Shown: piece after piece, positions 8,980 to 16,312 of the stretch
Position numbering within the stretch: position 1 is the stretch's first letter
Layout: each line of letters opens with the position of its first letter
NCBI GenBank assembly: GCA_944390895.1
Contig: CALXRQ010000019.1
Location: 1 to 32,177 of the forward strand
Direction of reading: 5' to 3'
DNA length: 32,177 nt
DNA from: an uncultured Alphaproteobacteria bacterium
Lineage (GTDB): Bacteria; Pseudomonadota; Alphaproteobacteria; RF32; CAG-239
Position numbers and translations under genes: made by a program
Notes under the pieces: model-generated
Told to the model about the DNA's origin: nothing
The model's database searches: none
What the model saw: only the letters and a program-made list of their open reading frames with translations

Positions 8980-9579
8980 ATGAGCGCAATATCAGCCGAC
9001 AAAATGCAGAATATCTACCGGACGCTGACGTCAGGAATTGCGGATTCCGTAAAAAACATTGCGCAAAAGCGCGGACAGGGGTTCAGCCTGCCGGCGGATA
9101 ATGCTTCGGACAATGTCTCGGTCTCGGGACCGGGCGGCAGTTACAGTCTGCAAAATATGGCTTTTTCTTATCTGGAGCCGTCATCTTTATATACGTTGCA
9201 GCGCTTTGTCCAGGAAATGCCGGCGGGAGAGGAGGCCAAAGACCGCCGTCCGCGGGGGCAGGTTTCAGACGATGCCGGTGAAAAAAACATTGCACCCGAC
9301 ACGGAAACAACGGAAAGTCCGAATTCGGTCAGTTTTCGGGATGAATTGTACAATTCGGCGGATTTGCCGTCGGCTGCCTATGTCAGCGATGCCTACAGAC
9401 AGGCCGCATTGTCGTCGCCCTCGACGGTTAATATGAGTTACGGATTGGAAAAGTCCTTTTTCAGCGACATAAAATATGCAACAAAAACCTATGCTTTCAA
9501 TTTTAATGTGAACAACAAGCCGCAGATTCGTCTGGACCTGATGCACAGATACAACCGCAGTTTCGATTACAGGGTATAG
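8980..9579 (+). CDS. hypothetical protein downstream of the coiled-coil gene
   Basis: A 199-residue soluble protein that I do not recognise. It has no signal peptide or membrane segment. The first 60 residues are moderately helical and contain DNVSVSG. The middle (about 75-120) is charged, low in hydrophobics and probably disordered. The last 60 residues (YGLEKSFFSDIKYATKTYAFNFNVNNKPQIRLDL) are richer in aromatics and could form beta structure. An AAGGTAG motif precedes the ATG. It starts 10 bases after the coiled-coil gene and ends 4 bases before dusB, so all three are probably in one transcript. The tight spacing suggests it may work with the coiled-coil protein, but this is inference. Confidence 0.75.
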   Translation: MSAISADKMQNIYRTLTSGIADSVKNIAQKRGQGFSLPADNASDNVSVSGPGGSYSLQNMAFSYLEPSSLYTLQRFVQEMPAGEEAKDRRPRGQVSDDAGEKNIAPDTETTESPNSVSFRDELYNSADLPSAAYVSDAYRQAALSSPSTVNMSYGLEKSFFSDIKYATKTYAFNFNVNNKPQIRLDLMHRYNRSFDYRV

Positions 9580-9583
9580 CTGA

Positions 9584-10543
9584 ATGCTCGATTTTGATTC
9601 AAAAGTTTTTTTGGCGCCGATGGCCGGCATTACCGACAAGCCGATGCGCCGTCTGGTCAAAAGTTTCGGCGGCGGACAGATGGTTTCGGAAATGGTGGCA
9701 ATTAATGCCATTCAGCGCAAAAATCCCAAAAGTTATAAAATCGCCGATGTCCGCGACGAGCCCTATCCGGTGGTGGTGCAGCTGGTCGGAGGGGAGGCCG
9801 CGTTGTTTGACGATGCCTGCAAGTTGGCGGCAGAGCTCGGCGCTGCGTCAATTGACATCAATATGGGCTGCCCGGTAAAAAAAATCGTCAACAACAATTC
9901 CGGTTCTTATCTGATGAAAGATATGAAACTGGCGGCCGACATAATCAGAACCGCCGTTGCCGCCACGGGGCTGAAAGTCAGCGTCAAGTTTCGCAAAGGC
10001 TGGGACCACGACTCGGTAAACGCGGTCGATTTTGCCCGTATGTGCGAAGATTGCGGCGCGTCTTACGTTACGGTTCATGGCCGTACCCGCAGCGATTTTT
10101 ATGCCGGAACGGCAGATTGGGACATTATTGCCGAAGTCAAAGCCGCGGTAAAAATTCCCGTTATCGGCAACGGCGATGTTGCCAACGTTTATGACGCCGA
10201 AAAAATGCTGAAATATACCGGTGCCGACGCCGTTATGGTCGGCCGCGGCGCTTTGGGCAATCCGTGGCTCATCTCCCAGATTCACGATTATCTGGAAAAA
10301 GGCGTTGCTCCGACGCCGATAAGCCCTGCGCTTGTAAAAGACACCTTGTTAACCCATATTAAAGAATTAACGGCTTATTATGGCGAAAGGCTGGCATTGG
10401 CAGTTTCCCGCAAATATGTATGCTGGTACTGCAAAAATTGCCGCGATGCGCGCAGATTTCGTGAAAACTATGTGCGGATTAATAATTTTGCCGATGCTTT
10501 TGCTGAAATCGACCGCTATTTTGACAGCCTGAAAGAAGAATAA
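9584..10543 (+). CDS. dusB: tRNA-dihydrouridine synthase (DusB/NifR3 type)
   Basis: This FMN enzyme reduces uridine to dihydrouridine in the D-loop of tRNAs. The 319-residue protein has the Dus TIM-barrel signatures: FLAPMAGITDKPMRR near the N-terminus, DINMGCPVKKIV with the catalytic cysteine C96, VSVKFRKGWD, VTVHGRTRSDFYAGTADW, VIGNGDV and ADAVMVGRGALGNPW. The usual glycine-rich stretch after the catalytic cysteine is here VNNNSGSYLM. The C-terminal helical part is shortened and unusually cysteine-rich (VCWYCKNCRD). In many alphaproteobacteria dusB is the first gene of a dusB-ntrBC-ntrYX-trkA-hfq-hflX cluster. Here trkA follows directly after 9 bases, without any ntr gene. Confidence 0.93.
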   Translation: MLDFDSKVFLAPMAGITDKPMRRLVKSFGGGQMVSEMVAINAIQRKNPKSYKIADVRDEPYPVVVQLVGGEAALFDDACKLAAELGAASIDINMGCPVKKIVNNNSGSYLMKDMKLAADIIRTAVAATGLKVSVKFRKGWDHDSVNAVDFARMCEDCGASYVTVHGRTRSDFYAGTADWDIIAEVKAAVKIPVIGNGDVANVYDAEKMLKYTGADAVMVGRGALGNPWLISQIHDYLEKGVAPTPISPALVKDTLLTHIKELTAYYGERLALAVSRKYVCWYCKNCRDARRFRENYVRINNFADAFAEIDRYFDSLKEE

Positions 10544-10552
10544 GGAGCGCCA

Positions 10553-11911
10553 ATGAAAATAATTGTCTGCGGAGCCGGAAGCGTCGGCCGGAGTATTGTC
10601 AGTTATCTGGTCAAAGGCAACAATGATATTGTTGTCATTGACAATAATCAGCGCCATCTTGACGATCTCTCCAAAGAATTTGATATTCAGCCGGTTTTCG
10701 GTTCCGCGTCCCATCCCGAAATTCTTGAAAAGGCCAATGCCAAAAGCGCCGAACTGCTGATTGCCGTTACCGACGTTGATGAGGTTAATATGATTGCCTG
10801 CGAAGTTGCTTCGGCAATTTTTAACATTCCCCGCAAAATAGCCCGCATTGACGCGCAGGATTTTTTGAATCCGTTGTGGGCAACGCTGTATAATGACAAA
10901 AACATTCCCGTCGATTTGGTCATTTCTCCGGAAGTGGAGATCGGCAAATACATATATCAGCTGCTGAAAGTTCCCGGCGCTTCCGAAGCTCTGAGCCTGT
11001 ACGACGGAAAGCTGCGGCTGCTGGCTTTTAAGCTTCCGGAAAACTGTCCGCTGATTAAGACACCGCTGATAAATCTCAATCAGCTGGTTCCCGAACTCAA
11101 TGTCGAAATTGTCTGCATCAATCGCAGCGCCAACGTTTATATTCCTTATAAAAGCGATATGCTGGAAGTCGGCGACGAAGTATATTTTCTGGTTAAAGAC
11201 GATGACATCGACTTTACGCTGGAAGCTTTCGGGTTGGAAGAGCCTGCGGTGGAACGCGTTATTGTTTTCGGCGGCAATCAGATATCGCGCTGTATGGGCA
11301 GGATGTTTGAAAAAGATGACAATATCGTCAGCTGCAAAATCATTGAAGAAGACGTTCAAAGCGCCAGAGAACTGGCCAGAGAACTTAACAATACGATTGT
11401 TATCAACGGACAACAGATGAGCGACGTTATTTTAAGCGAGGCCGGCATCGGCAATGCTGATGCCGCCATAGCCGTCACTTCCAAGGACAAAGACAACCTT
11501 CTGGCGTCCATGCTTGCCCGCAAAAGCGGCGTCAACAATACGCTGGCTCTGGTAAATTCTCCGTCGTACAACAATCTGATAGACATTGTCGGCAATAACA
11601 TTCTGGTGGACCGCTCGTCGGTGACGATTTCGAGCATTCTGCAGGAGCTGCGCAAATCGAAAATTAAGGACGCATATTCTCTCGGCCGCGGTTTCGGCGA
11701 AATATGGGAGATGGAAATAGATGAAAATTCACCGGCGGCGGGCAAGACGATACAGAGCATAGATTTGCCGGCCAGCAGCAAAGTATGCGCGCTGTTGCGG
11801 GATGATGAAATATCGTTTCCTTCGGAAAAAGAAGAATTGAAAATCGGCGACGTTATAATATTATATGTTGATTCCAGAGCCATTCGCAAAGTGGAAAAAA
11901 TATTGTCCTGA
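10553..11911 (+). CDS. trkA: Trk potassium uptake regulatory subunit TrkA
   Basis: TrkA is the cytoplasmic NAD(H)-binding subunit that gates the TrkH/TrkG potassium channel. The 452-residue length fits the duplicated RCK arrangement. The first Rossmann motif is IIVCGAGSVGRSI (residues 3-15), with acidic VVIDNN at the end of strand 2. A second Rossmann-like half begins near ERVIVFGGNQISRCMGRMF. TrkA-C-like regions follow each half, including a final EEELKIGDVIILYV-type segment. A good ribosome binding site (AAGGAGCGCCA) precedes the ATG. No trkH is present in the window, so the membrane partner must lie elsewhere. It ends about 100 bases before hfq, where a new promoter is visible. Confidence 0.92.
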   Translation: MKIIVCGAGSVGRSIVSYLVKGNNDIVVIDNNQRHLDDLSKEFDIQPVFGSASHPEILEKANAKSAELLIAVTDVDEVNMIACEVASAIFNIPRKIARIDAQDFLNPLWATLYNDKNIPVDLVISPEVEIGKYIYQLLKVPGASEALSLYDGKLRLLAFKLPENCPLIKTPLINLNQLVPELNVEIVCINRSANVYIPYKSDMLEVGDEVYFLVKDDDIDFTLEAFGLEEPAVERVIVFGGNQISRCMGRMFEKDDNIVSCKIIEEDVQSARELARELNNTIVINGQQMSDVILSEAGIGNADAAIAVTSKDKDNLLASMLARKSGVNNTLALVNSPSYNNLIDIVGNNILVDRSSVTISSILQELRKSKIKDAYSLGRGFGEIWEMEIDENSPAAGKTIQSIDLPASSKVCALLRDDEISFPSEKEELKIGDVIILYVDSRAIRKVEKILS

Positions 11912-11936
11912 CCGACGGGTGGAAAATATCACCATT

Positions 11937-11966
11937 TTGCAATCTCTGCTTTACTATTTTTATAAA
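11937..11966 (+). promoter_or_regulatory. sigma-70-type promoter for hfq
   Basis: TTGCAA (11937-11942) and TATAAA (11961-11966) are separated by 18 bases, in an AT-rich gap. Transcription would begin near 11973, giving hfq a leader of about 37 bases. This would let hfq-hflX be transcribed separately from dusB-trkA. A weak inverted repeat (GGTG/CACC, 11918-11933) lies just upstream. Confidence 0.55.
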
Positions 11967-12009
11967 ATGATGTTAAATTAACAAAATAAAATAATTAATA
12001 AGGAAAAAT

Positions 12010-12261
12010 ATGATGTCTCAGAATGTTCAGGATGAATTTTTAAATAACCTCCGCAAGAACAAAATTTCTGTAACCGTGTTTTTGGTTAACGGGGTAAAAC
12101 TTCAGGGCTTGATTACCTGGTTTGACAGCTTTTCTCTGCTCCTGCGCCGCGACGGCCATACCCAGCTGATTTACAAACACGCCATTTCAACGATCATGCC
12201 GAGTTCCGCGGTTGATTTTGAAGTGGATGAAACAGAAGATCAGGCCGCCGCTGAAGAATAA
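12010..12261 (+). CDS. hfq: RNA-binding protein Hfq
   Basis: Hfq is the hexameric Sm-like RNA chaperone that pairs small RNAs with mRNAs. The 83-residue protein shows the Sm1 region ([36 protein letters not shown], residues about 4-39) and the Sm2 motif [12 protein letters not shown], with the YKHA core that lines the proximal RNA-binding face. The C-terminal tail is short and acidic. AGGAAAAAT precedes tandem ATG codons (12010 and 12013); the first is used here, the second is equally plausible. hflX follows after only 3 bases, the conserved hfq-hflX pairing. Confidence 0.96.
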   Translation: MMSQNVQDEFLNNLRKNKISVTVFLVNGVKLQGLITWFDSFSLLLRRDGHTQLIYKHAISTIMPSSAVDFEVDETEDQAAAEE

Positions 12262-12264
12262 GCC

Positions 12265-13572
12265 TTGCCGGATATCATTTTTGATAAAAAAATCTCTAAG
12301 GCTTATGTAATTTTCCCCCTTGTCGGCGGAAAAGAGTTTGCCTTATCTCCCGAATATCGTCTGGAAGAAGCGGTGCGTTTGGCTCAGGCCATCAATTTGC
12401 AGGTTGTAGCTCAGGAAACAGTCAAAATCAGGGAAATCAAACCGTCGGCATTTTTTGGCCGCGGATATATTGATGCACTTCAAAAAACAATAGCGGAACA
12501 AGAGATAGAACTCGTCATCGTCGACGCCTCGTTGACGCCCATCCAGCAGCGCAACCTCGAAAAGGCCCTGCATGCAAAGGTTATTGACCGTACGGCTCTT
12601 ATTTTGGAAATCTTCGGAGAGCGAGCCAATACCAAAGAGGGCAATCTGCAGGTTGAACTGGCTCATCTGACTTATCAGCGCAGCCGTTTGGTGCGCAGCT
12701 GGACGCACCTTGAACGTCAACGCGGCGGCGCCGGTTTCTTAGGCGGCCCCGGAGAAACTCAGATTGAGCTTGACCGCCGTATTATAGATGACAAAATCGT
12801 CCGCATAAAAAAAGAGTTGGAAAAGGTTAAAAAGACCCGCGAACTACAGCGCGGCGCCCGCAAACGCGTTCCTTATCCCGTCGTTGCCCTGGTCGGTTAT
12901 ACCAATGCCGGAAAGTCTTCTCTGTTCAACCGTTTATCTAAGGCCGGCGTTTTTGCCGAGGATCTGCTGTTTGCCACCCTTGATCCGACCATGCGCAAAA
13001 TAAAGCTTCCTTCGGGACGGGAAGTCATTTTGTCCGATACCGTGGGCTTTATCTCCGATCTGCCGCACGAACTGATTATGTCGTTCCGTGCTACGCTGGA
13101 AGAAGTTTTGTCCGCGGATGTCATCGTCCATGTCCGGGATTTGTCCAATCCTAACCACCGGCAGCAGCAACAGGATGTTTTGAGTGTTTTGCAAAATCTG
13201 GGACTGGAAAATATCGAAAAACAAGACAACTATTTGGAATTGTGGAACAAAACGGATCTTTTGAACGAAGAAGGCAGAATTTTTGTTGCGGAAAATGCCC
13301 GGCGCTTCCCTTTCGTCATTCCCGTTTCGGCCAAGACCGGAGAAGGGTGCGATGCCTTTCTTGATGCGCTTGACCATAAGCTTTCCGCCCGCCATCGTCT
13401 GATAGAAATCAAGGTTCCCAGTTCCGACGGACAAATGATTTCGTGGCTTTACAATCACGGAGAGGTTCTCTCGTTGCAAAATGTCGACGAATATCAGGTT
13501 TTCAAAGTCAGGATAGACAATGTCAGTTTTTCAAAAATCAGCAGCCGCAATTCGATAAAACTTCTGAATTAG
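12265..13572 (+). CDS. hflX: Ribosome-associated GTPase HflX
   Basis: HflX is a GTPase that binds 50S/70S ribosomes and helps split stalled or stress-hibernating ribosomes. The 435-residue protein has the HflX N-terminal domain (FFGRGYIDAL, VIDRTALILEIFGERANTKEGNLQVEL, then the glycine-rich GGAGFLGGPGETQIE) and a G domain with G1 GYTNAGKSS near 211-219, G3 DTVGF near 258 and G4 NKTD near 328. It starts with TTG: there is no nearer ATG that keeps the conserved N-terminus, and the gap to the hfq stop is 3 bases. It depends on the hfq promoter and probably on translational coupling. No intrinsic terminator is seen after it. Confidence 0.95.
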   Translation: MPDIIFDKKISKAYVIFPLVGGKEFALSPEYRLEEAVRLAQAINLQVVAQETVKIREIKPSAFFGRGYIDALQKTIAEQEIELVIVDASLTPIQQRNLEKALHAKVIDRTALILEIFGERANTKEGNLQVELAHLTYQRSRLVRSWTHLERQRGGAGFLGGPGETQIELDRRIIDDKIVRIKKELEKVKKTRELQRGARKRVPYPVVALVGYTNAGKSSLFNRLSKAGVFAEDLLFATLDPTMRKIKLPSGREVILSDTVGFISDLPHELIMSFRATLEEVLSADVIVHVRDLSNPNHRQQQQDVLSVLQNLGLENIEKQDNYLELWNKTDLLNEEGRIFVAENARRFPFVIPVSAKTGEGCDAFLDALDHKLSARHRLIEIKVPSSDGQMISWLYNHGEVLSLQNVDEYQVFKVRIDNVSFSKISSRNSIKLLN

Positions 13573-13607
13573 CCTTGAATAGATTCTTTCCGTCACTAAA
13601 TATTGTT

Positions 13608-13613
13608 TATAAT
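13608..13613 (+). promoter_or_regulatory. -10 element upstream of lipoprotein gene
   Basis: A perfect TATAAT lies 21 bases before the next ATG, in a short AT-rich gap after hflX. The -35 position 17 bases upstream (TCTTTC) is poor, so a promoter is plausible but not certain. Confidence 0.35.
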
Positions 13614-13634
13614 CTTTTTTAGGGGATATGCGGA

Positions 13635-14024
13635 ATGAAAAAGCTGATTTTACCTGTCTTGGCGTTTTTAGGCGCCTGTGCTTCAACCGGAAACTATCAG
13701 ACCGAATTGCAAAAATGGGTAGGGCGCTCGCAGACTCGTCTGTATCAAAGCTGGGGATATCCTGAAAATGAATTTTATGTCACGCCCGAAACCAAGATTG
13801 TTACCTATGTCCGGAGCGGAAACAAACCCATAGACGGCAATACCAGACCCTATGCCGGAATTGAGGTTGCTTATCAGGCCATAGAAACGCCTGACTACGG
13901 AGACGATTTGAGCAACAATGACGAAAATTCCGATTTTTACTATTGTAAAACCTCTTTTACCATCACCAACGGGCAGGTTGTTGACTTCACTTTCAACGGT
14001 GACGACTGCGTTGCAGGGGACTAG
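13635..14024 (+). CDS. small lipoprotein of unknown function
   Basis: A 129-residue protein with a short signal peptide and lipobox LGAC (acylated cysteine C15), so it is probably anchored in a membrane facing the periplasm. The mature part contains YQTELQKWVGRSQTRLYQSWGYPENEFYV and a later CKTSFTITNGQVVDFTFNGDDC, in which two cysteines (about 107 and 126) could form a disulfide. The W-G-x-P segment followed by a beta-rich tail recalls small SmpA/BamE-like or other outer-membrane lipoproteins, but I cannot assign a family. The middle (YGDDLSNNDENSD) is acidic. The stop is 3 bases before the next gene, so the two are probably co-transcribed. Confidence 0.82.
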   Translation: MKKLILPVLAFLGACASTGNYQTELQKWVGRSQTRLYQSWGYPENEFYVTPETKIVTYVRSGNKPIDGNTRPYAGIEVAYQAIETPDYGDDLSNNDENSDFYYCKTSFTITNGQVVDFTFNGDDCVAGD

Positions 14025-14027
14025 CAA

Positions 14028-15005
14028 ATGTTGAGTTTTCATAAATTGTCACTAAAGGACAAAGATGAATTTTCGGCATATTATCAGGCTTGTCCGCAAA
14101 AATCTTCAGATTACAGTTTTATAAATTTGTGGAGCTGGCAGGAAAAATATCATACGGAACTGGCTTATGCCGACGATTTGTGCTGGATTCGGCAAAGTTG
14201 CGGCGGAAAGGTCTTTTATGCGGCGCCGATAGGGGATTGGAACCGGGCAGAATGGCAGAAGATAATATCCCGCCGTCTGGGAACGGAATTTGCGTTAAAA
14301 AAACTTCCCGAAGCTCTGGCGCTGAAACTGGAAATGGATTTTCCGGGAATGTTGGTATTGAAGAATGACCGCGACAATTGGGAATATCTTTACGAGGCCT
14401 CAAAGCTCATAGCTCTGGAAGGTCAGGATTTCAGCACGCAGCGCAAACTTTCCAACCGGTTCAAACAATATTACAATTATGTTTTCCGTTTTATTGATAA
14501 AAAAGACGTTCCGTCGTTAATGCGCTTTCAGGAACAATGGATGGCCGCTCATGCCGGAGATTCTGAAAAAAACAGCCTCGATTTTGAAAACAGGGCCGTT
14601 TACAGGATTTTACGGCACTGGGATAAACTGACTCCTGAAGTTTTTGGCGCTGCAATATGGATAGAAGGGAAAATGGCGGCTTATACGATTGCCGAGAAAT
14701 TGGATGAGAACACGATAGCCGTTCATTTTGAAAAAGCCTTGGATAAGTATAAGGGGGCGTATCAGGCCGTCAACCGCATTTTTCTGGAAAATATTCCCGG
14801 CATCAGAACCGTAAACCGGGAGCAGGATCTTGGCCTGCCGGGACTGCGCAGAGCCAAACTGAGATACCGTCCGCAGGGGTTTGTCAGAAAGTATGATCTC
14901 TCGGGATATTTTGCAGCCAAAGCCGAGGAGAAGGATAATTATGGGATTTCTGCGAATTACAGTCGCTTTGATTGCGGTTGTTTATCTGGCCGTCAACACT
15001 TATGA
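14028..15005 (+). CDS. DUF2156 / phosphatidylglycerol lysyltransferase C-terminal domain protein
   Basis: A 325-residue soluble protein resembling the stand-alone DUF2156 family, which shares the tandem GNAT fold of the catalytic domain of phosphatidylglycerol lysyltransferases. Supporting blocks are LSLKDKDEFSAYYQACPQKSSDYSF-INLWSW at the N-terminus, YLYEASKLIALEGQDFSTQRKLSNRFKQYY in the middle (the usual L.G.....+K.N..N-type region), and later TIAVHFEKALDKYKGAYQAVNRIFLENIPGIRTVNREQDLGLPGLRRAKLRYRP, typical of the second GNAT domain. There is no membrane flippase domain, so acceptor and donor are unknown; an aminoacyl-tRNA donor is suggested only by the family. It starts 3 bases after the lipoprotein gene and overlaps a tiny membrane peptide gene at its 3' end. 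Confidence 0.8.
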   Translation: MLSFHKLSLKDKDEFSAYYQACPQKSSDYSFINLWSWQEKYHTELAYADDLCWIRQSCGGKVFYAAPIGDWNRAEWQKIISRRLGTEFALKKLPEALALKLEMDFPGMLVLKNDRDNWEYLYEASKLIALEGQDFSTQRKLSNRFKQYYNYVFRFIDKKDVPSLMRFQEQWMAAHAGDSEKNSLDFENRAVYRILRHWDKLTPEVFGAAIWIEGKMAAYTIAEKLDENTIAVHFEKALDKYKGAYQAVNRIFLENIPGIRTVNREQDLGLPGLRRAKLRYRPQGFVRKYDLSGYFAAKAEEKDNYGISANYSRFDCGCLSGRQHL

Positions 15006-15039
15006 GTATATCAGCGTTTTTTTCAAAAACGGCGATTAA
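14941..15039 (+). CDS. 32-residue single-pass membrane peptide
   Basis: A very short gene starts inside the 3' end of the DUF2156 gene in another frame. It has a strong ribosome binding site (GGAGAAGGATAATT before the ATG). The product MGFLRITVALIAVVYLAVNT is one hydrophobic helix, followed by YEYISVFFKNGD. The purine-rich binding site with the overlap is typical of translational coupling. I know no family for it, and a chance open frame cannot be excluded at this length. Confidence 0.45.
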   Translation: MGFLRITVALIAVVYLAVNTYEYISVFFKNGD

Positions 15040-15116
15040 ACTCAAAAGCATGAAACCGGAACCGCAAAAAATGGATCAATATTTGGTTCGGAACGAAGAA
15101 ATGCCGGACGCGTTTG

Positions 15117-15578
15117 TTATTTTGTTTCGTTCTGGAAAATAAAATGCCGAACCGTAAGGCCTTTTTTCAAACGATATTTTTCGGCGCTGCCGGCGTTGAG
15201 TTCCAGAACCGCGGCCGCATCCCCGGGAGAAGATATGAGCTTTTCTGACATCGGCTTGGCGTTTTTGTATATGCCGCTGATTTTATAATCGGGGCCGATA
15301 AAAACGATGTCAAGCGGAATATAGGTGTTCTTCATCCACATGGTAATGGTTCGGGGCGTTTTGATGTCAAAAATCATTCCCTGATTTTCGGGCATGGATT
15401 TTCGATACATCAGGCCGGTGCGCATTTCGCGCGAACTTTGGGCGGTCTCGACCATAAATTCGGCGGCGGGAGAGGTCTCTACAACCAGTCGGCTGAGGCC
15501 ACGCTGCGGGTTTTCTTCCTGCGGGGAACATGCCCAGAGCACAAAAGCGGCGGATAAGGCTGTAAATATCTTTTTCAT
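15117..15578 (-). CDS. DUF192 lipoprotein
   Basis: A 153-residue protein with an N-terminal signal and a lipobox-like VLWAC (cysteine C17; tryptophan at -2 is atypical). The body is the DUF192 fold: VETAQSSREMRTGLMYRKSMPENQGMIFDI, MWMKNTYIPLDIVFIG and AVLELNAGSAEKYRLKKGLTV are the family's recognisable blocks. DUF192 proteins are small exported or membrane-attached proteins of unknown function, common in alphaproteobacteria. The start codon overlaps the stop of the upstream Panacea gene (ATGA, 15575-15578), so the two are translationally coupled. Its 3' end converges on the plus-strand genes, with no clear terminator between them. Confidence 0.9.
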   Translation of the reverse strand: MKKIFTALSAAFVLWACSPQEENPQRGLSRLVVETSPAAEFMVETAQSSREMRTGLMYRKSMPENQGMIFDIKTPRTITMWMKNTYIPLDIVFIGPDYKISGIYKNAKPMSEKLISSPGDAAAVLELNAGSAEKYRLKKGLTVRHFIFQNETK

Positions 15579-16123
15579 TTGTTTTTCGTCCTTTGTTCAG
15601 AAGATTCCAGTTTGCGCGGATTCCAACGCGAAACCATTACCGGTCCGTTTTGGGATATCCTGATTTTTTTGTTCTCGCCGCTGCTCTCGGAGGGCCGCGG
15701 GAGTGTAAACTTGTCCAGAATGTCGTCAACCGCAACCAGCCGTTTTTCACCGTTTCGGTAGCATTCTTTATAAGCGCTTGAATTTTTAATCAGCGATGAA
15801 AAGGCCGCGGTTGTCATTTGAGCGTATTGTTTCCAGATTGCTTCCAGAAAAGCGCAGACTTTGTCCGATAGTTTTACCGGCGGCATATAGGGGCGCCCGA
15901 GAGAAAACATTTTTTTCAGGTTGGGTTCGCTGAAGCCGTCTTCGTCACATACGAAAAAACTCGGCACCAAAACCTCGCGTTCATAACGCCGGGCATAATT
16001 GAGTTGCGCAATAAAAAGCAGATGAAACATTTTTTCGTCATCCAGGAAAATGCCGTCTTTTTCGGCTCTGCCGAAAAACCAGTAGGCCACGTCAATTGCA
16101 GATTCTGTTGCGGAAACGCTCAT
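15575..16123 (-). CDS. Panacea (DUF4065)-domain protein
   Basis: A 182-residue protein whose first 130 residues resemble the Panacea domain (formerly DUF4065; the Caulobacter proteolytic adaptor SocA belongs here): AIDVAYWFFGRAEKDGIFLDDEKMFHLLFIAQLNYARRYEREVLVPSFFVCDEDG, then VCAFLEAIWKQYAQMTTAAFSSLIKNSSAYKE. Panacea proteins are often antitoxins, but no small toxin gene is adjacent; the coupled partner is a DUF192 lipoprotein. The C-terminus carries a separate basic tail (ISQNGPVMVSRWNPRKL). A good minus-strand promoter lies upstream. The domain call rests on motif resemblance only. Confidence 0.7.
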   Translation of the reverse strand: MSVSATESAIDVAYWFFGRAEKDGIFLDDEKMFHLLFIAQLNYARRYEREVLVPSFFVCDEDGFSEPNLKKMFSLGRPYMPPVKLSDKVCAFLEAIWKQYAQMTTAAFSSLIKNSSAYKECYRNGEKRLVAVDDILDKFTLPRPSESSGENKKIRISQNGPVMVSRWNPRKLESSEQRTKNK

Positions 16124-16154
16124 TTCTCATCCTCGCCGTTTTTATGTTGAACCA

Positions 16155-16183
16155 AGTATAATTCAATAAATCAATAAAAACAA
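16155..16183 (-). promoter_or_regulatory. promoter for the Panacea-DUF192 operon
   Basis: On the minus strand TTGTTT (16178-16183) and TATACT (16155-16160) are separated by exactly 17 bases, 32 bases upstream of the Panacea start codon. This is a good sigma-70-type match in an AT-rich divergent intergenic region. Confidence 0.55.
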
Positions 16184-16209
16184 ATGGTTTAAATTCTGAC
16201 AAAAACTGC

Positions 16210-16238
16210 TTGTTAATTATTTTTTATTCTTGTGTTAT
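16210..16238 (+). promoter_or_regulatory. possible promoter for the OmpA-family gene
   Basis: TTGTTA (16210-16215) and TGTTAT (16233-16238) are 17 bases apart in the divergent intergenic region. The whole stretch is very AT-rich, so other -10-like hexamers occur, for example TATTTA at 16253-16258. The exact element is uncertain. Confidence 0.3.
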
Positions 16239-16312
16239 GAATGTTAATAATATATTTATATAACTAACTGTAATTTATTTTTTGCAAAATGTTTTTATAG
16301 GGTACTGATTCA

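Noticed and set aside
9083-9310. Long open frames opposite the unknown gene and many other minus-strand frames across the window
   Set aside because: They lie opposite well-supported genes, have no ribosome binding sites, and show low-complexity compositions typical of antisense shadows.
11918-11933. Inverted repeat GGTG...CACC after trkA as a terminator
   Set aside because: The stem is only 4 bases with an 8-base loop and no thymine run, too weak to call.
15050-15142. 30-residue plus-strand frame (MKPEPQKMDQYLV...) after the membrane peptide gene
   Set aside because: It has no good ribosome binding site, runs 26 bases into the convergent DUF192 gene, and matches nothing I know. It was not called.
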